A stretch of 64,000 nt of DNA, from NCBI GenBank assembly GCA_029817715.1, contig JARUPY010000237.1, positions 1,240,001 through 1,304,000 on the forward strand, read 5' to 3'. The number at the start of each line of letters is the position of its first letter. The first letter of the stretch is position 1. The notes under the pieces are model-generated. The model saw nothing but the letters and a program-made list of their open reading frames with translations. It was not told the origin of the DNA and made no database searches. Below are positions 49,201 through 60,350 of the stretch, one piece after another. The translations under genes and the position numbers were made by a program. The stretch comes from Melastoma dodecandrum. Taxonomy: Eukaryota; Streptophyta; Magnoliopsida; Myrtales; Melastomataceae.

Positions 49201-50466
49201 GGAAGGCATAGAAGAGGAGAGGACATACGATGGCAATGTATGGTTGTTTGCTGCTTTCCAAAGCTTTGCTCAGCTTCTTGAGGCTCTCCTCAAACTGAAA
49301 TCCAGCAACAGAGGCGTCGCAGAAGCTGGCAATGCCAACAGTTGATGCGAGAACTTTGTGGCATTGGGAAAATGAATCATTCACAAATATATCCACTCCA
49401 GATGATAATCTCTGGGAAAATGTTTCCGAGTTGGAACGATCATCCTTAAGCTGATTAAGATTTGGAAGAAGAATAACATTTGTCTCCTTAAACACTTCAG
49501 CATTTGGTAAGAGGCTATGAGTTAAGTGTCTTTGGGGTACCACATTAACCCGAAGAACTGATGACAAGTAATCTGAAGCATAAACACCAGGTCATTGAAG
49601 CTGATATTGTGGCCCATATTTCAGACCAAACTGATGTACAATACCTGCAACAGGCTCAAGATCACGAAGTTTTGAATTAACTTCACTATCCCAACCACTC
49701 ACTAGGATAACTTTGGCCCCGGCTACCAGCAAGTATTGAATTGTGAGAAGAGCATTTGAATCCAATATAGATTTCTGATCATGTCCTTCCCCAAGCAATA
49801 TGGTGGAGTCAAACCTGACTAGTGCAACTTTGTCCATTAGACCATCCTTGGGAAAAGTTCGGAGAGTCTGTATATAAGGAAATTTCCTTGGTTCACCATT
49901 AACACAAACAAAATCCTGACATCATAAAGTGATTAAAAGGGCATCATAAGTGGCCTCATAACATAATCAATTCTCAGAATGTAAAGGCCTTTCGATCCCA
50001 ACAAACTTACTCCAACTCCACTTGAAAAGGAGCTCTAGACTAGAGCTAAGCAACGCTAACAGTTTGCGTTCTCCGCGACCCGAAGGCTACATTCATCTAA
50101 CTTTCTTCCACTTTCACATTCACTATGCAAATTGCAATGAAATCGATAATTCCGAAAAAGAAAAAAGATAAAAGCCAGAGAGTCACCTTCATCTTGCGTC
50201 CAACCGAACCCCGTTCCTTTCTCAGGACACCAAAACCAACTGCCACAAAAGCGCTCAAAAATTTACCAAAAGTAAAGGACTGGAATTGAAACAACCGAGA
50301 AACGAAGGCACAACAATCCAAAGGACTCACGTTTCAGAACATTCGACGGCAACCAAGAAACTGGTTGGCCGATCCCACAAACAGGGAGGCGGCAACAACA
50401 CGAACCCCCAAACAAGGCGCTCGCTAGAGGGGGACTCGCCGCTCGGTATCCCATCTTCATCTGCAT
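46232..50466 (-). CDS. PGK-like / tRNA (guanine-N7)-methyltransferase fusion, 12 exons
   Basis: Minus strand, join(50466-50331, 50239-50187, 49915-49645, 49572-49229, 49094-48809, 48525-48458, 48199-47948, 47813-47738, 47445-47369, 47048-46935, 46800-46702, 46447-46232); phases agree and give about 663 residues. Residues 1-45 are Ala/Ser/Cys-rich and could be an organelle transit peptide. Residues about 64-460 are phosphoglycerate-kinase-like (IGGANLSDK at 269-277, WIGPV at 390). The substrate loop is ALVRFDST instead of RVDFN, and the GGGD nucleotide loop is VGSATNK, so kinase activity is doubtful. Residues about 471-663 are TrmB-like: SAM motif DIGSGNG at 492-498, ATNATSTF, CPNPDF...RWRMLRRSL, then MFLQSD. 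It probably makes m7G in tRNA. Exons 1-2 are the least certain; the exon 7/8 intron is GC-AG. Confidence 0.87.
48630..48679. repeat. (CT)n/(CA)n compound microsatellite in intron 5
   Basis: CT repeat with one break, then CA repeat, inside the intron 48526-48808 of the PGK/TrmB gene. A 12-G run lies in the intron just upstream (49165-49176). Confidence 0.95.
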
Positions 50467-50806
50467 TCCCCGCGTTTGAGAGAATTTGGAGATAAACCCT
50501 GCAGAAGAACGGAGTATCCAATCCGGGTTTACGAGGAAAGCGTGAGGATTCGGCCGTGGACGTGTACGGTGGCTGTGCTTCTTACCGGTCATCCTTGACC
50601 GTTTAGTTCTGTCGGGGCCCTGCTCGGTCTCTGTTTCATCTGGACCGTATTTGGGCCCAATAACCTCCTCCTGCTGTAATCTCCGTCTACGGGACGGGCG
50701 TAAATAGCACACGACTCGCTTCCTCGACGACTCTCTGCAATTCCTACCGATCCCCCGTAAACCTCCCCCTCCCCCCAACAAAGGAATCGCGGCTTTTCAT
50801 ATCGCC
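50467..50806. promoter_or_regulatory. bidirectional promoter region, PGK/TrmB and EMC5
   Basis: 340 bp between the inferred start codons of two divergent genes. It is GC-richer than its surroundings. No TATA box is evident on either side, which fits constitutive housekeeping promoters. Both 5' UTRs must lie here. A C-rich tract precedes the EMC5 start (50763-50777). Confidence 0.6.
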
Positions 50807-51933
50807 ATGGGATTGGGTTTCCCGATTGGTGTTGTGGGTGTTCTGATCTTAGGCCACGCCGCCTACTCCACCATACAATGTAAGCAACCGATCAATCCCA
50901 GTAATAGGGATGCCAAGATTTTGGGCTGGGATTGTTAAAGTCGTTTTTTTTGTGTGTGGGTTTTCAGATAGAGGGCTGTTGAAGATTATGGAGGAGGAGT
51001 TCTCCGGGCCTCCCCTCGTTGTAGGAATCTGATTAATTCCTTTTCTCGATTTGGGTTGTCTTGGATTTGATGTGGGGATTGATTGTCTTTGTTATTCTTG
51101 TATTCTTTTCGGGGGTGTGGAAGGTCGTTGCGGAATTGCTAGTCGCATTGGTTCTGTGCTTCTGGGCTGCGCTGTCTGTGCCCGGGAAGTTCCTGTCCAT
51201 TCATCCAGATTCTGAGGAGAACAGGTATTAATTCGGATTCATTCCCTCGTATCTCTTACGCTACTCGCGATCCTGGAGTTATTTGACTTCCGTAGTGAGC
51301 CTCGGGTGTCGCCAAAGTAAATTGGTGTGTGTAATGATGCTCCTGCAGTTGGCTTGTTAGCAAACAGTAGTTGGTAGGATCTTGGATTAGAATGTTTACT
51401 TTTTCAGGCTGAATCTGCTAATTCGTTAATGAGTTGTTCTCAGCATTGGAGTGCTCTTTGAGTTTCTTGAATGGGAAACTTATTGTCGAGAATGCTGAGA
51501 GAGAGGTTTGGTTAGCACGTGTGAATTGTGAAGTTGGCAGTTGCAATGACATTCCTATTTTCCTCCCTTTAAGACGGTGATGTGGATTCGTAGATGGTCC
51601 GTCTCCACGCCTCATGGGTGTTCTTTTCCACTATCCAAAGGCATGATTAAGTTGTAGTTTGCTTATTCAATATCTTGTCAAATTTGGATTACATTCTCGC
51701 CTGTCCTTTAAGTGAAGCCTAAAGAAGTCTGGGTTTCTGGGCTTGATTTGATGATAGCCCTCTAAGATGTATTACGTGATAGTTTCAGTATGATTGTTAA
51801 ATCTGCGAAGTCGCTACCAACTTATTTTTGGTTTTGCAGGATAATTGCATTGCCAGAAAACTTGGATTTCATGATCTTCAACCATCGTGGCAGAGCTTTT
51901 TCTTCTCAACCAGATTTGAAGCTGAAGCATTAG
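50807..51933 (+). CDS. EMC5: ER membrane protein complex subunit 5 / membrane magnesium transporter
   Basis: Four exons, join(50807-50879, 50968-51020, 51124-51224, 51840-51933), all GT-AG with agreeing phases; 106 residues, the usual size of plant MMGT/EMC5. Start MGLGFPIGVVGVLILGHAAY is the first membrane segment. YRGLLKIMEEEFSGPP is the conserved connecting loop, AELLVALVLCFWAALSVPG the second membrane segment. LDFMIFNHRGRAF is the conserved cytosolic tail. The EMC inserts and stabilises membrane proteins in the ER; the family is also described as Mg2+ transporters. No damage is seen. It is divergent from the PGK/TrmB gene. Confidence 0.93.
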
Positions 51934-52763
51934 TGTCCATTGGATTGACATTCCCCAGTTTTACTTTGTTCCGATGATTGAACCTAGCGCATTATGGCTT
52001 AACTGTTGTATTTTGTGCTAGAGATTAGACTTTTGGTCAAGCGCTTACCAATTGTCTCGGCCAGTTATTCCGGGGGCAATACATTGTGTCAATCAATTAT
52101 ATCAGTGATATCATTTTCAGGTTCGGGTAGTTCCATAAAAGTTAGATAGACTCTTCATTGTGTACAATTTTCCTTCTATGAACACAGTTGGGATGCCAAA
52201 TGAAAACAGAGTTGGGATTGCATGTCCGTTGTTGTGTTTGTTGATCTTGTTTGTGCGGCCAGTGAACATGTCTGGTCATTGTTGCTCTATGAATGGCTTC
52301 AACCATTTCGTCTTGCCTTCACGGCTCTATGCGGAAACCAGGAGTGACTACAAACAGTGGTGATGCTCTGTTGACAACATGGATGCACTACTGGCATGCC
52401 CAAATGAGGCCGATGCATATCCATAAACCCCAGGTCCTGGTGCCTCCACGCTACATTATCCAAAAACGATTGTCAAATTTTAGGACCAAGGCACGCAAAA
52501 TGCCAACCCCTGTCAGTCTCAGAATTCCCTCGCCCACACGGTAAGGGATGATGAGCTGAACCTCAACAAGTAACTCAAAAGCTCTTACATATGCCAAGTG
52601 GTTACGCAGATAAAGATGGATGAGAGAAGATTTACACAGCTCTTGCAGCCCGCATTCAATGAGATATAAATACGCCAAGATTAGCACTATATAATCTCAA
52701 CCCAGGGTTCAAGTTACAAGCAGAAGCACTTATATCCGTGTTTCCGGCTGGCTGAAAAGTACA
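51934..52763. other. EMC5 3' region and SAUR upstream region
   Basis: Contains the EMC5 3' UTR and, toward 52763, the SAUR promoter. Short overlapping frames (52160-52544) show no family motif. No auxin-response TGTCTC box was clearly placed by eye. Confidence 0.45.
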
Positions 52764-53117
52764 ATGGGACGGAGGAGATGGAGATGTCAATCGTTTCCTG
52801 GGGCAGGCCGAGTGGTGAAGTATCTGTGCAGGTTAATTGTTGGCCTTCTCCAGCGGCGAGGTGCAGATGCCCAGATTGATACTTTGAGAAATGTGAAGGA
52901 CGGACACTTTGCCGTCATCGCATGGGACTTCAATAGACCCGTGAAATTTTTTGTAAAATTGAAATTCCTGAGACATCCTGCATTCCTCGATCTACTGGAA
53001 GCGGCAGAACAAGAATTCGGGTTAAATCAGAAGGGAGTTCTTGCAATCCCCTGTAAAGCATCTGAGCTCCAGTACATCCTACAAGAAGGTAAGCATATCA
53101 GCGCTAGCAAATGTTAG
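52764..53117 (+). CDS. SAUR-like auxin-responsive protein
   Basis: Intronless frame of 117 residues, typical of SAUR genes. A basic N-terminus (MGRRRWRCQSF) leads to the SAUR core at about residues 46-110: VKDGHFAVIAWDFNRPVKFF, KLKFLRHPAFLDLLEAAEQE, then FGLNQKGVLAIPCKASELQY. The family acts at the plasma membrane by inhibiting PP2C.D phosphatases, which raises H+-ATPase activity and cell expansion. Within SAURs the WDFNRPVKFFV segment is unusual, because most have a G-E/D-rich loop there. It could be a divergent but intact member; expression is unknown. The ATG at 52764 is the only Met ahead of the core. Confidence 0.85.
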   Translation: MGRRRWRCQSFPGAGRVVKYLCRLIVGLLQRRGADAQIDTLRNVKDGHFAVIAWDFNRPVKFFVKLKFLRHPAFLDLLEAAEQEFGLNQKGVLAIPCKASELQYILQEGKHISASKC

Positions 53118-54223
53118 GCAATCGACAATCAAGGTTCAAGACAAACCCAGCCCATGTGAGAGGTAAGTTACTTTGGATCGCTAACTATAATACGCAAGGA
53201 CACGGATCAATTCGAGGCCACACTGAATTGTCTTCACTTTAAAGCTCTAATCAATATCATTTCAACAACATGCCTATCTAGAAAAAAAGGCAAATAGAAC
53301 GTCTTTTGCAAGTCTGCTTCACCAATTGTCATATTTTATGAAAGAACACATATCGCATGGCCATTATCTATCAATTCAACCTAATTGTTCTGGGGTTTTA
53401 TGACTTCCAGAAGGGATAAATCAGCAACCAAATCCAATTAGACAAAGAATCAACCTCATACAAATAGGTTAATGTGAAACAACAGATTCACTAAGAAGAC
53501 CCTCAATATGCACAACCACTACAGACGCGCACACACATGCCAGGTCTAACTATCTCAATACAGCAAACTCGACCCTGAACAATATTCACGTTACCAACGG
53601 GCATACCTCGAGAAAATGCAGTAAAGAGTCCATATCAAATCTCCTGATGCGCAAGAAACAGCATAGCAATATGCTCTCAGAAGCTTCCACATGTACAGTA
53701 GGCGAACTTCCAAACCCACAGAGCTTCAAAAAGGGCTACAAATTGGGCAATTCTCGTATCGGTTCTCAGTAGACTGTCTAAGGATGTACTCAACTGTTCT
53801 CTTCCTTTCATCCCTCTCGTCCTCCCGAAACATTGCAGAGCTTGGACAGCCGGTCTCTTATCTGGAAGTATAGACTTTATGTCTATCATTTTCTTCACAA
53901 AACCTATCCTTCATTGCCTCTATAAGCCAGACTAAAAGTCCCCATGATAATAAAGGTCGTCTCCTTTACCATCACGTTTGACCATCCAGCAGTTCCATCA
54001 CTAGCCTTGTATAGGCCTGCCTGCCACCCACCCACACCAGAATAAATGGAGTTTTCCGAAAAAACCGGTTAGTGGAGGAAGACCTCCTAGGGATAAGAGA
54101 CAGCGCTAAAGATAGAGCCAAAAAAAGATCTTTCGTGTATAATCCTCGTCTCCTAAGTACAAGAACGAAAAATCAAATAATTCCTTCCTCCTCAGCTTCC
54201 AAAGGTGCAGCCAGATATGGAGT
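53118..54223. other. intergenic, no gene recognised
   Basis: Includes the SAUR 3' UTR and, toward 54223, sequence downstream of the TAF8 remnant on the minus strand. Short frames at 53677-53898 and 54072-54254 have no motif. Confidence 0.45.
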
Positions 54224-54690
54224 TTACTCATTTCCTCTCTGGACCCAAAGCTGATCACACTTCGAAGCACCCCGAGAGGTTGATGCTCCGCAATGAGCGA
54301 GCCTCCGTTGAAAATTCAACTGAGACCTCTCAGCTTTCCTCCTCTGACGTGCTTGTTCGATTTTCTCATTCTGTGAATCAGAATTCCGCTCTTTCCAGAT
54401 GGGTGTGCTCTTACAAGTATGCAAATCTGGCAGTGCAGGCAACCATTCAGGAATACGCTTCCCAGGTGGGGTCTCCTTCATTTGAGAAAAACTCAGAATC
54501 TTTCGCTTCATATCATGCCTATTATCTACTGGAAACTGAGGTATAGGCCTCGTGAATGCCTCATCTTCACATGACTCAACATAGTTTACAATTTCCATCA
54601 TAGGACTACTGCTAGTACTGAAACTAAGTCCTCAAAAGATCTCAGGACATCAAATTCATTGCAGTGAGTTCTGCCAGATAAATTTGAGAT
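54224..54690 (-). pseudogene. TFIID subunit TAF8, broken fragment
   Basis: Minus-strand remnant. From about 54690, LSGRTHCNEFDVLRSFEDL is the end of a histone-fold-type segment. A frame change and short deletion follow, then MMEIVNYVESCEDEAF, RPIPQFPV, ETPPGKRIPEWLPALPDLHT and EKIEQARQRRKAERSQL. The last two are the conserved proline-rich and basic blocks of plant TAF8. The N-terminal histone fold is missing and AT-rich retroelement sequence begins upstream, so it is a truncated copy. A functional TAF8 must exist elsewhere. Confidence 0.78.
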
Positions 54691-55525
54691 TTGGAATAAT
54701 ATTTGAAATAAATACGACTAAATTTCTTCTTAATGGTTCCTGAGTATACAAAATGAATACGTATTTATAATTATTTTCTTATTGATTTATGTAAGTAATT
54801 TACATAATCTATGTAACACTTTAAAGGTGGCCAAAAGAAATTTAACATATATCCATAATTATTGGACATTTTGATATGAATAAATTCAAGTTTTTGGCCA
54901 AGTAGTTTTATAGTATGATATGTATCTATTAATATTAAGAATAATTTTAAAATCTTATATAAGTGACATGGTCAGGTGAATAACGATAGAATGTTTATTT
55001 ATTAGCCTACTGAAATAAATTAAAATATTAATTCAAAATTTAAAGATGGAAATAATAATATTATTATTATCTTTGTAATAAGGTCGACTAAAAGGGAATA
55101 TTATGTCCCACTAAATACTTGAAAGGTGAGACACTTATATAATTCAAAGTCTCCTAAAAGATTAAGTCAATATTATAAAATAAAGGCCCTTCATTAATAT
55201 TTATTATAATGGTCGGATTTTTCCCATGAGTCGGTATAGCTTATATGTGGGTTTCTGGTAGAACATATGTAGTTTAATCTAAATGATTAATGGGTAAATT
55301 TAACTCAATTTAGTTGACTTGTTTAGCTTAGCAAAGGTCAGCTTTTTGAGGGACAAGCTTAAGTTTAAGAGTTATTAAACTCCACGTGAAAATACCGAAA
55401 ATCACATAGATAATTGTGATTAGCAAGTTAAGGCCAACTTGTTTCGTGTGGTGTGTAGGTACAGCTTAGTTGTGTGCATACTTCATGTTTCAAGACTTCG
55501 ATCCCAATAGGAATTTTCACCAACA
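54691..55525 (+). repeat. probable 5' LTR of degraded Copia element
   Basis: AT-rich stretch ahead of the gag remnant, ending ...caccaaca at 55525. It contains a tgtcccactaaatacttgaaag block of the kind seen in such LTRs. The left border is not resolved. It does not match the LTR-like sequence at 59004 onward. Confidence 0.45.
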
Positions 55526-58500
55526 AATTCCCGATTTCAACAGTGGGGGCTGTTGTTTTTAAATAAAATAGTGAGAGCTATATTAAAGTCCTTTATTAAT
55601 TGATATTCCACAAATATTAAAACTCTGCTGTAAATTATTTTGTAGATGGCAAACACAAACACCCTGTAGCTGTGAAGCAATCTCACGAAAGAGAATATCC
55701 TCATCGGTTCCAACTACCTGGATTGGTATAGAAAACTGAAAATTGTCCTAAGGCACGAGAGAAAAATTGATGTGCTAGAGGATGAACCACTTAAAGAACC
55801 TATACCTTATGCTTCTGAGGATGATCAGTCCTATTACAGTCAATACTTGGAGGATGCGTTGGATGTTCAGTGCATCATGTTGTCTTTTATGTTTCCCGAG
55901 TTACAGAGGCATCATGAGAACATGAGTGCAAGAGAGATTGATCAGCACTTACGTGAGCTCTTCAAAGAGAATGCCAGAGTTGAGAGGTATGAGACCTCTC
56001 GGGCACTGTTTCGAATGTTGGTGGAAGGAAACCCAGTTGGGCCACATGTACTCAAGATGATAGGGTACATTGAGATGCTCGAGAGCTTGGGTTCCAAGTT
56101 GGACGAGGACTTAGCTGTTGACTTGGTTTTGTCATCACTCCCACCATCATTTTCTCAGTTTGTGTTGAACTTCAACATTAACAGTATGGAGAAAAATTTG
56201 ACTAATCTGATGGCAATGCTGAAAACTGTTGAGAAAGACATGAAGGAGAATCCTTCACTTCGAGTAATGATGGTCAGAAAGACCAAAAGCGTCATGGCAC
56301 TGGGAAATTCAATCACATGGCTAAAGCAGTTATGAGCGCCAGACCTCCAGCTCAAAAGAGGCTTAAGAAAAGGCAGCAGGTTCCCCAGTTTGATGAGAAG
56401 GGGGCTATATGTTTTCATTGTGGCAAGAAAGGTCATTGGAAGAAGAATTGCTTCCAACTCATGAAGAAAAATGACGGGCGGATGCTTCGGGTATCTTTGT
56501 GATTGAATGTAATTTTTTTGTTTCTTCATCATGGTTCATAGACTCTAGAAGTAGTTCTCACATTTGTGTGAACTTGTAGTGTCTAATTGATTGCAGACGG
56601 CTGTCCAAGGGCGAGATGGACCTACGAGTGGCGAATGGAGCTAGAGTTGATGCATTAACTGTAGGAACATATGTAATAAAGTTGCCCAGTGGATTTGATT
56701 TAAATTTGAAGAATTGTTGTTTCGTTCCTAGTTTTTTCAAGAACAACATTTCGGTGCCGTGTTTAGATACGGGATTTGTATTTAAATTCAAGGACAAGTT
56801 GTGTTCCTTTTATTTGGATGAAATATTCTATGAAGATGGTTTGTTGAATAATGGTTTGTATGTTCTGAATTTGGATGAACCTATTTATTATGTTGAAAGG
56901 AAGAAACAGAAAACGCGTGACTCAAACTTAACATATATCCGGCACTATAGACTTGGTCATGTAAACGAGAAACGCATCGCAAGGTTACTAAGTAACAGGT
57001 ATTTGGACTCTTTTGAGTTAGAGCTCATAGATACATGTGAAGTGTGTTTACAAGGAAAAATGACCAATAAACCTTTTACCAAGACAGGTGTAAGGGCCAA
57101 GGAATTGCCAGAACTCATACATAGTGGTGTGTGTGGGCCATTGCCGGTTCAGGTCAGAGGAGCGTATACATACTCCGTGACTTTCACCGACGATTTAAGT
57201 AGATATGGATATGTCTACTCAATGAGGCACAAGTCCGGAACTCTTGAAAAGTTTAAAGAGTTCAATAACGAGGTAGAGAATCAACGAGGCCAGAAGATAA
57301 AGGCCCTTCGGAGTGATCGAGGCGGCGACTATCTTAGCCAATAGTTCATTGATTACCGAAAAGATGTGGGATCGTTTCCCAACTCACACCTCGTAGAACA
57401 CCGAAATGGAATGGTGTTTCAGAAAGTATGAACCATACAGTCATGGACATGGTTCGATCAATGATGAGTCATGCAAGTCTTCTATTGTCATTTTGGGATT
57501 ATGCCTTAGAAACTGCAGCGTACATGCTTAACCGAGTTCCAACCAAGTCAGTAGATAAGACTCCTTATGAATTATGGTTTGGGAAGAAACCAAACTTGCC
57601 TTATCTTAAGATATGGGGCTGTGATGCTTATGTGAATAATGAAAATTCTAATAAAGGGACATGTTTGTAGGTTATCCCAAGGAAATAAAGGGATACTATT
57701 TTTATCTCTCAAGCGAGTACAAAGTTATCGTTGCTCGATATGCTACTTTCTTGGAAAGAGAATTCATTTCTAAAGAGAGTAGTTGGAGTAAAGTAAGTCT
57801 TGAAGAAATTTCGGACTCTACAAACAGGTTGGAAATTGAACAGTTAGATAGGAAATCAGTACCACTAGTACAAGCGATTCCAATTTCTGAAAATATTCAA
57901 GGAACGCAAGATCAACATAAGTTGACAAGAATACACCGAGAGCCTAACATATATGGTTGGTTGGTAACCGATCGTGGGGAGGTATTGCTCGTCGAGGATG
58001 ATGAACTATGGACTTATGAGGAACCAACCGCTTCAAATGATTATATAAGTACCTACAAAATAAGGCCTGTGGCCAAAGGTTTCGCTTAAATTCAAGGAAT
58101 TGACTATGATGAAACATTTTCACCGGTTGCAATGCTTAAGTCCATTAGAATTCTGTTTGCGATAGTAGCTTACAAGGATTATGAGAATTGACAGATGGAT
58201 GTAAAAACCGCTTTTCTGAATGAAAAGTTACAGGAGGAAGTATTTATTGTACAAGCTCCCCGTTTCATTGCATCAAAGAATGTAAATAAAGTATGTAAGC
58301 TCAATAGGTCCATTTATGCGCAAAAGCAAGCATCTCGGAATTGGAATCTGCGATTTGACGAAGCAGTCAAAGAATTTGACTATGTCAAGAATCCCTTTGT
58401 AATTAATAGAAGATTAGTGGGAGCAAGATTTCATTCCTAGTGCTGTATGTTGATGATATGCTTCTGATAGACAATGATATCCGTAGCCTAGAGTCTACCA

Positions 58501-59003
58501 AGACTTGGCTGGGAGAGTGTTTATCTATGAAAGATCTTGGGGAAACAACTTATGTCTTAGGTATTAGATTATACCGAGATAGACAAAATATGTTACTGAT
58601 TTTGTCTCCAAGTTGGAGACAGTTGCAGATTCTACAGCTGAATCCGAGTACATTACAGCTTCTGAGGCGGCATAGGAAGCTGTGTGGATCAAGAACTTCA
58701 TAGCAAAGCTTGAAGTGATTCCTAGCATTGTTGACCCAGTGACATTGCACTGTGACAACAATGTGGCCATAGCGCAGGTTAAGGAGCCAATGTCTCACAA
58801 ATGATCCAAGCATGTACTGCGGAAATATCACATCCTCTGAAAGATTGTTCCGAGGGTGACGTGTTGGTTAGCAGAGTTAATACGAGTGAGAATATCGCGG
58901 AATCTCTCATAAAGGCCTTACCTCCGCAGAAACATGAGACCCATGTGAGGAGCCTAGGACTCCGAGTCCATAGTTCTTGGCAATAGTGCAAATGGGAGAT
59001 ACT
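55526..59003 (+). pseudogene. degraded Copia gag-pol, RT/RNase H junction deleted
   Basis: Plus strand. The gag core at 55772-56335 (LEDALDVQCIMLSFMFPELQ, then VLKMIGYIEMLESLG) is followed by a zinc knuckle CFHCGKKGHWKKNC (about 56412). Protease is damaged (WFIDSRSSSHIC, where DSG reads DSR). Then comes an open 56616-57344 part with GAG-pre-integrase (YRLGHVNEKRI) and integrase start (ELIHSGVCGPL, LRSDRGGDY); a stop and frameshift precede the E-containing block. RT follows in pieces (GIDYDETFSPVAMLKS, QMDVKTAFLNEKLQEEVF, LYVDDMLLIDND) to LGIRLYRD (about 58575). The sequence then jumps to RNase H (STAESEYITASEAA, about 58640; LHCDNNVAIAQ). The purine tract aatgggaga is at 58991-58999. Confidence 0.85.
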
Positions 59004-59770
59004 TGTTAGTTTTAGGGCGCAACGGAAATAAAAATATAAACTTTTATGCCCAAAATAACAAGGATATCATGGTACGTATAAAATTTTAGGAAAATAACAG
59101 TATAACCTTACCTGGAATTCGTACATTGTAATTTTTGGTGAAACAAAACGTAATTGCGAATAATCGACCGAGAGCCCCAAGTGTGACTCCTCTAGCAGTG
59201 ACCACGCTCATACGATCACGAACGCTCTGACAATCCGGTAGGTGCTAGCCTCTTGGATCGACGAACAAAACTTTCGGAAAGAAAACAAAGAAAATTACTC
59301 TCCTTTTTGCTAATCTCACTGTCTATATTTTCTCTCAAAACTGCCTCGTTTTTCAAAATCTCTACAGACGACTAGGGAGGGATCACCACTTTTTTCTTTC
59401 CTTGTTGTTTTTCTTATAACGTCAGATTGCTTTCTTGCCCGTTTATCACAAATAAATGATCCTTACATTTTTTATAATTAATTATAATCTTCAAAACGTA
59501 ACGTGTAAGTAATTAAGTAAATGTTTATTTTATTAAAATATTTTTAAATCAAATAATGTAAAGACACGCCACGCGCGAGTGTCTAACTTTTAGAAACCTT
59601 ATTCAGGATCTTATTGAATCAAAGATTCTTTGTTTCAAAGAGTCTGAGGAATCGCCATCCGTCGATCAAAAACCTTTTACTGATTGTGAAGTACACACAT
59701 TCGTTATTAACATGGTTGATGTTGTTCGACATGCGTTTACTATTCGAGCGATCACATCTCTGTAATCAAC
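59004..59770 (+). repeat. LTR-like sequence next to the Copia purine tract
   Basis: Starts TGTTAGTTTTAGGGCG. Its first roughly 280 bp resemble the start of the solo LTR 14566-16186. Its right end is unclear, perhaps ...atcaaca at about 59770, and no duplication was found. It is either the real 3' LTR, with a mismatched 5' end of the element, or a separate LTR insertion. Confidence 0.5.
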
Positions 59771-59929
59771 ATGATAGATAGGTCTCAGAGGGACTATAGG
59801 GACTTCCCTTTCCAGAGGATTCCTATCAGCTTCCCTGTTGAAGGTAGGTACGTCCTTAGAGACATCACCGAAAAGGTTCCTCCCTGGGAGTTTACTTTCT
59901 ATAGGTGCTCCGCGGACAGGCTTGTCAAC

Positions 59930-60349
59930 AATGGATTACGTATAATGGCTCTCCATTTGACGATGAGGAAGTGCGTATGCCTGTAGTCGATATGGATCTT
60001 GCACATCATCATCAAGATCAACAAACTCATTATAGCGATTCAATCGATCAGGCGTGACAAAATCGCCTCGATTATCGGAGACAAAACGTGACCTACTTGG
60101 TTTGGTCCGTCGATAGTCCTGAGTTAAATGGACAGGATCGTGGGTGATCTCATGATCGAAACTTCCCTGTGCTTCCCATCTCGAATAGCAGCTAGCCGCA
60201 ATATCGGGGGAATATTCAGCATTAATCCTGGCAGTTAATCCTTGGACTTGGATTTGTAACTCCAAGAAGTTTTCCTTATACTTGGCCTGCATTTGTAGAA
60301 ACACGTCCAAGGAAACTGTCCCCGATCCATTTGGCAGGACGTTCAACAC
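59930..60349 (-). pseudogene. Gypsy gag N-terminal remnant
   Basis: Minus-strand open frame of about 137 residues (LPNGSGTVSLDVFLQMQAKY, then a charged coiled segment). It begins directly after an LTR end at 60351, consistent with the start of gag in a Tat-type element. No zinc knuckle or capsid core follows; similarity ends near 59936. The plus-strand frame at 59771-59986 has no motif. Confidence 0.5.
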
Positions 60350-60350
60350 G

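Noticed and set aside
49592..49594. In-frame TGA taken as proof that the PGK/TrmB gene is dead
   Set aside because: It lies inside a 72-nt GT-AG intron whose removal keeps phase 1 on both sides; no other lesion exists in the coding exons.
59771..59986. Plus-strand open frame of 71 codons
   Set aside because: It lies in the flank of the minus-strand Gypsy gag remnant, has no motif, and its end overlaps that gag frame.
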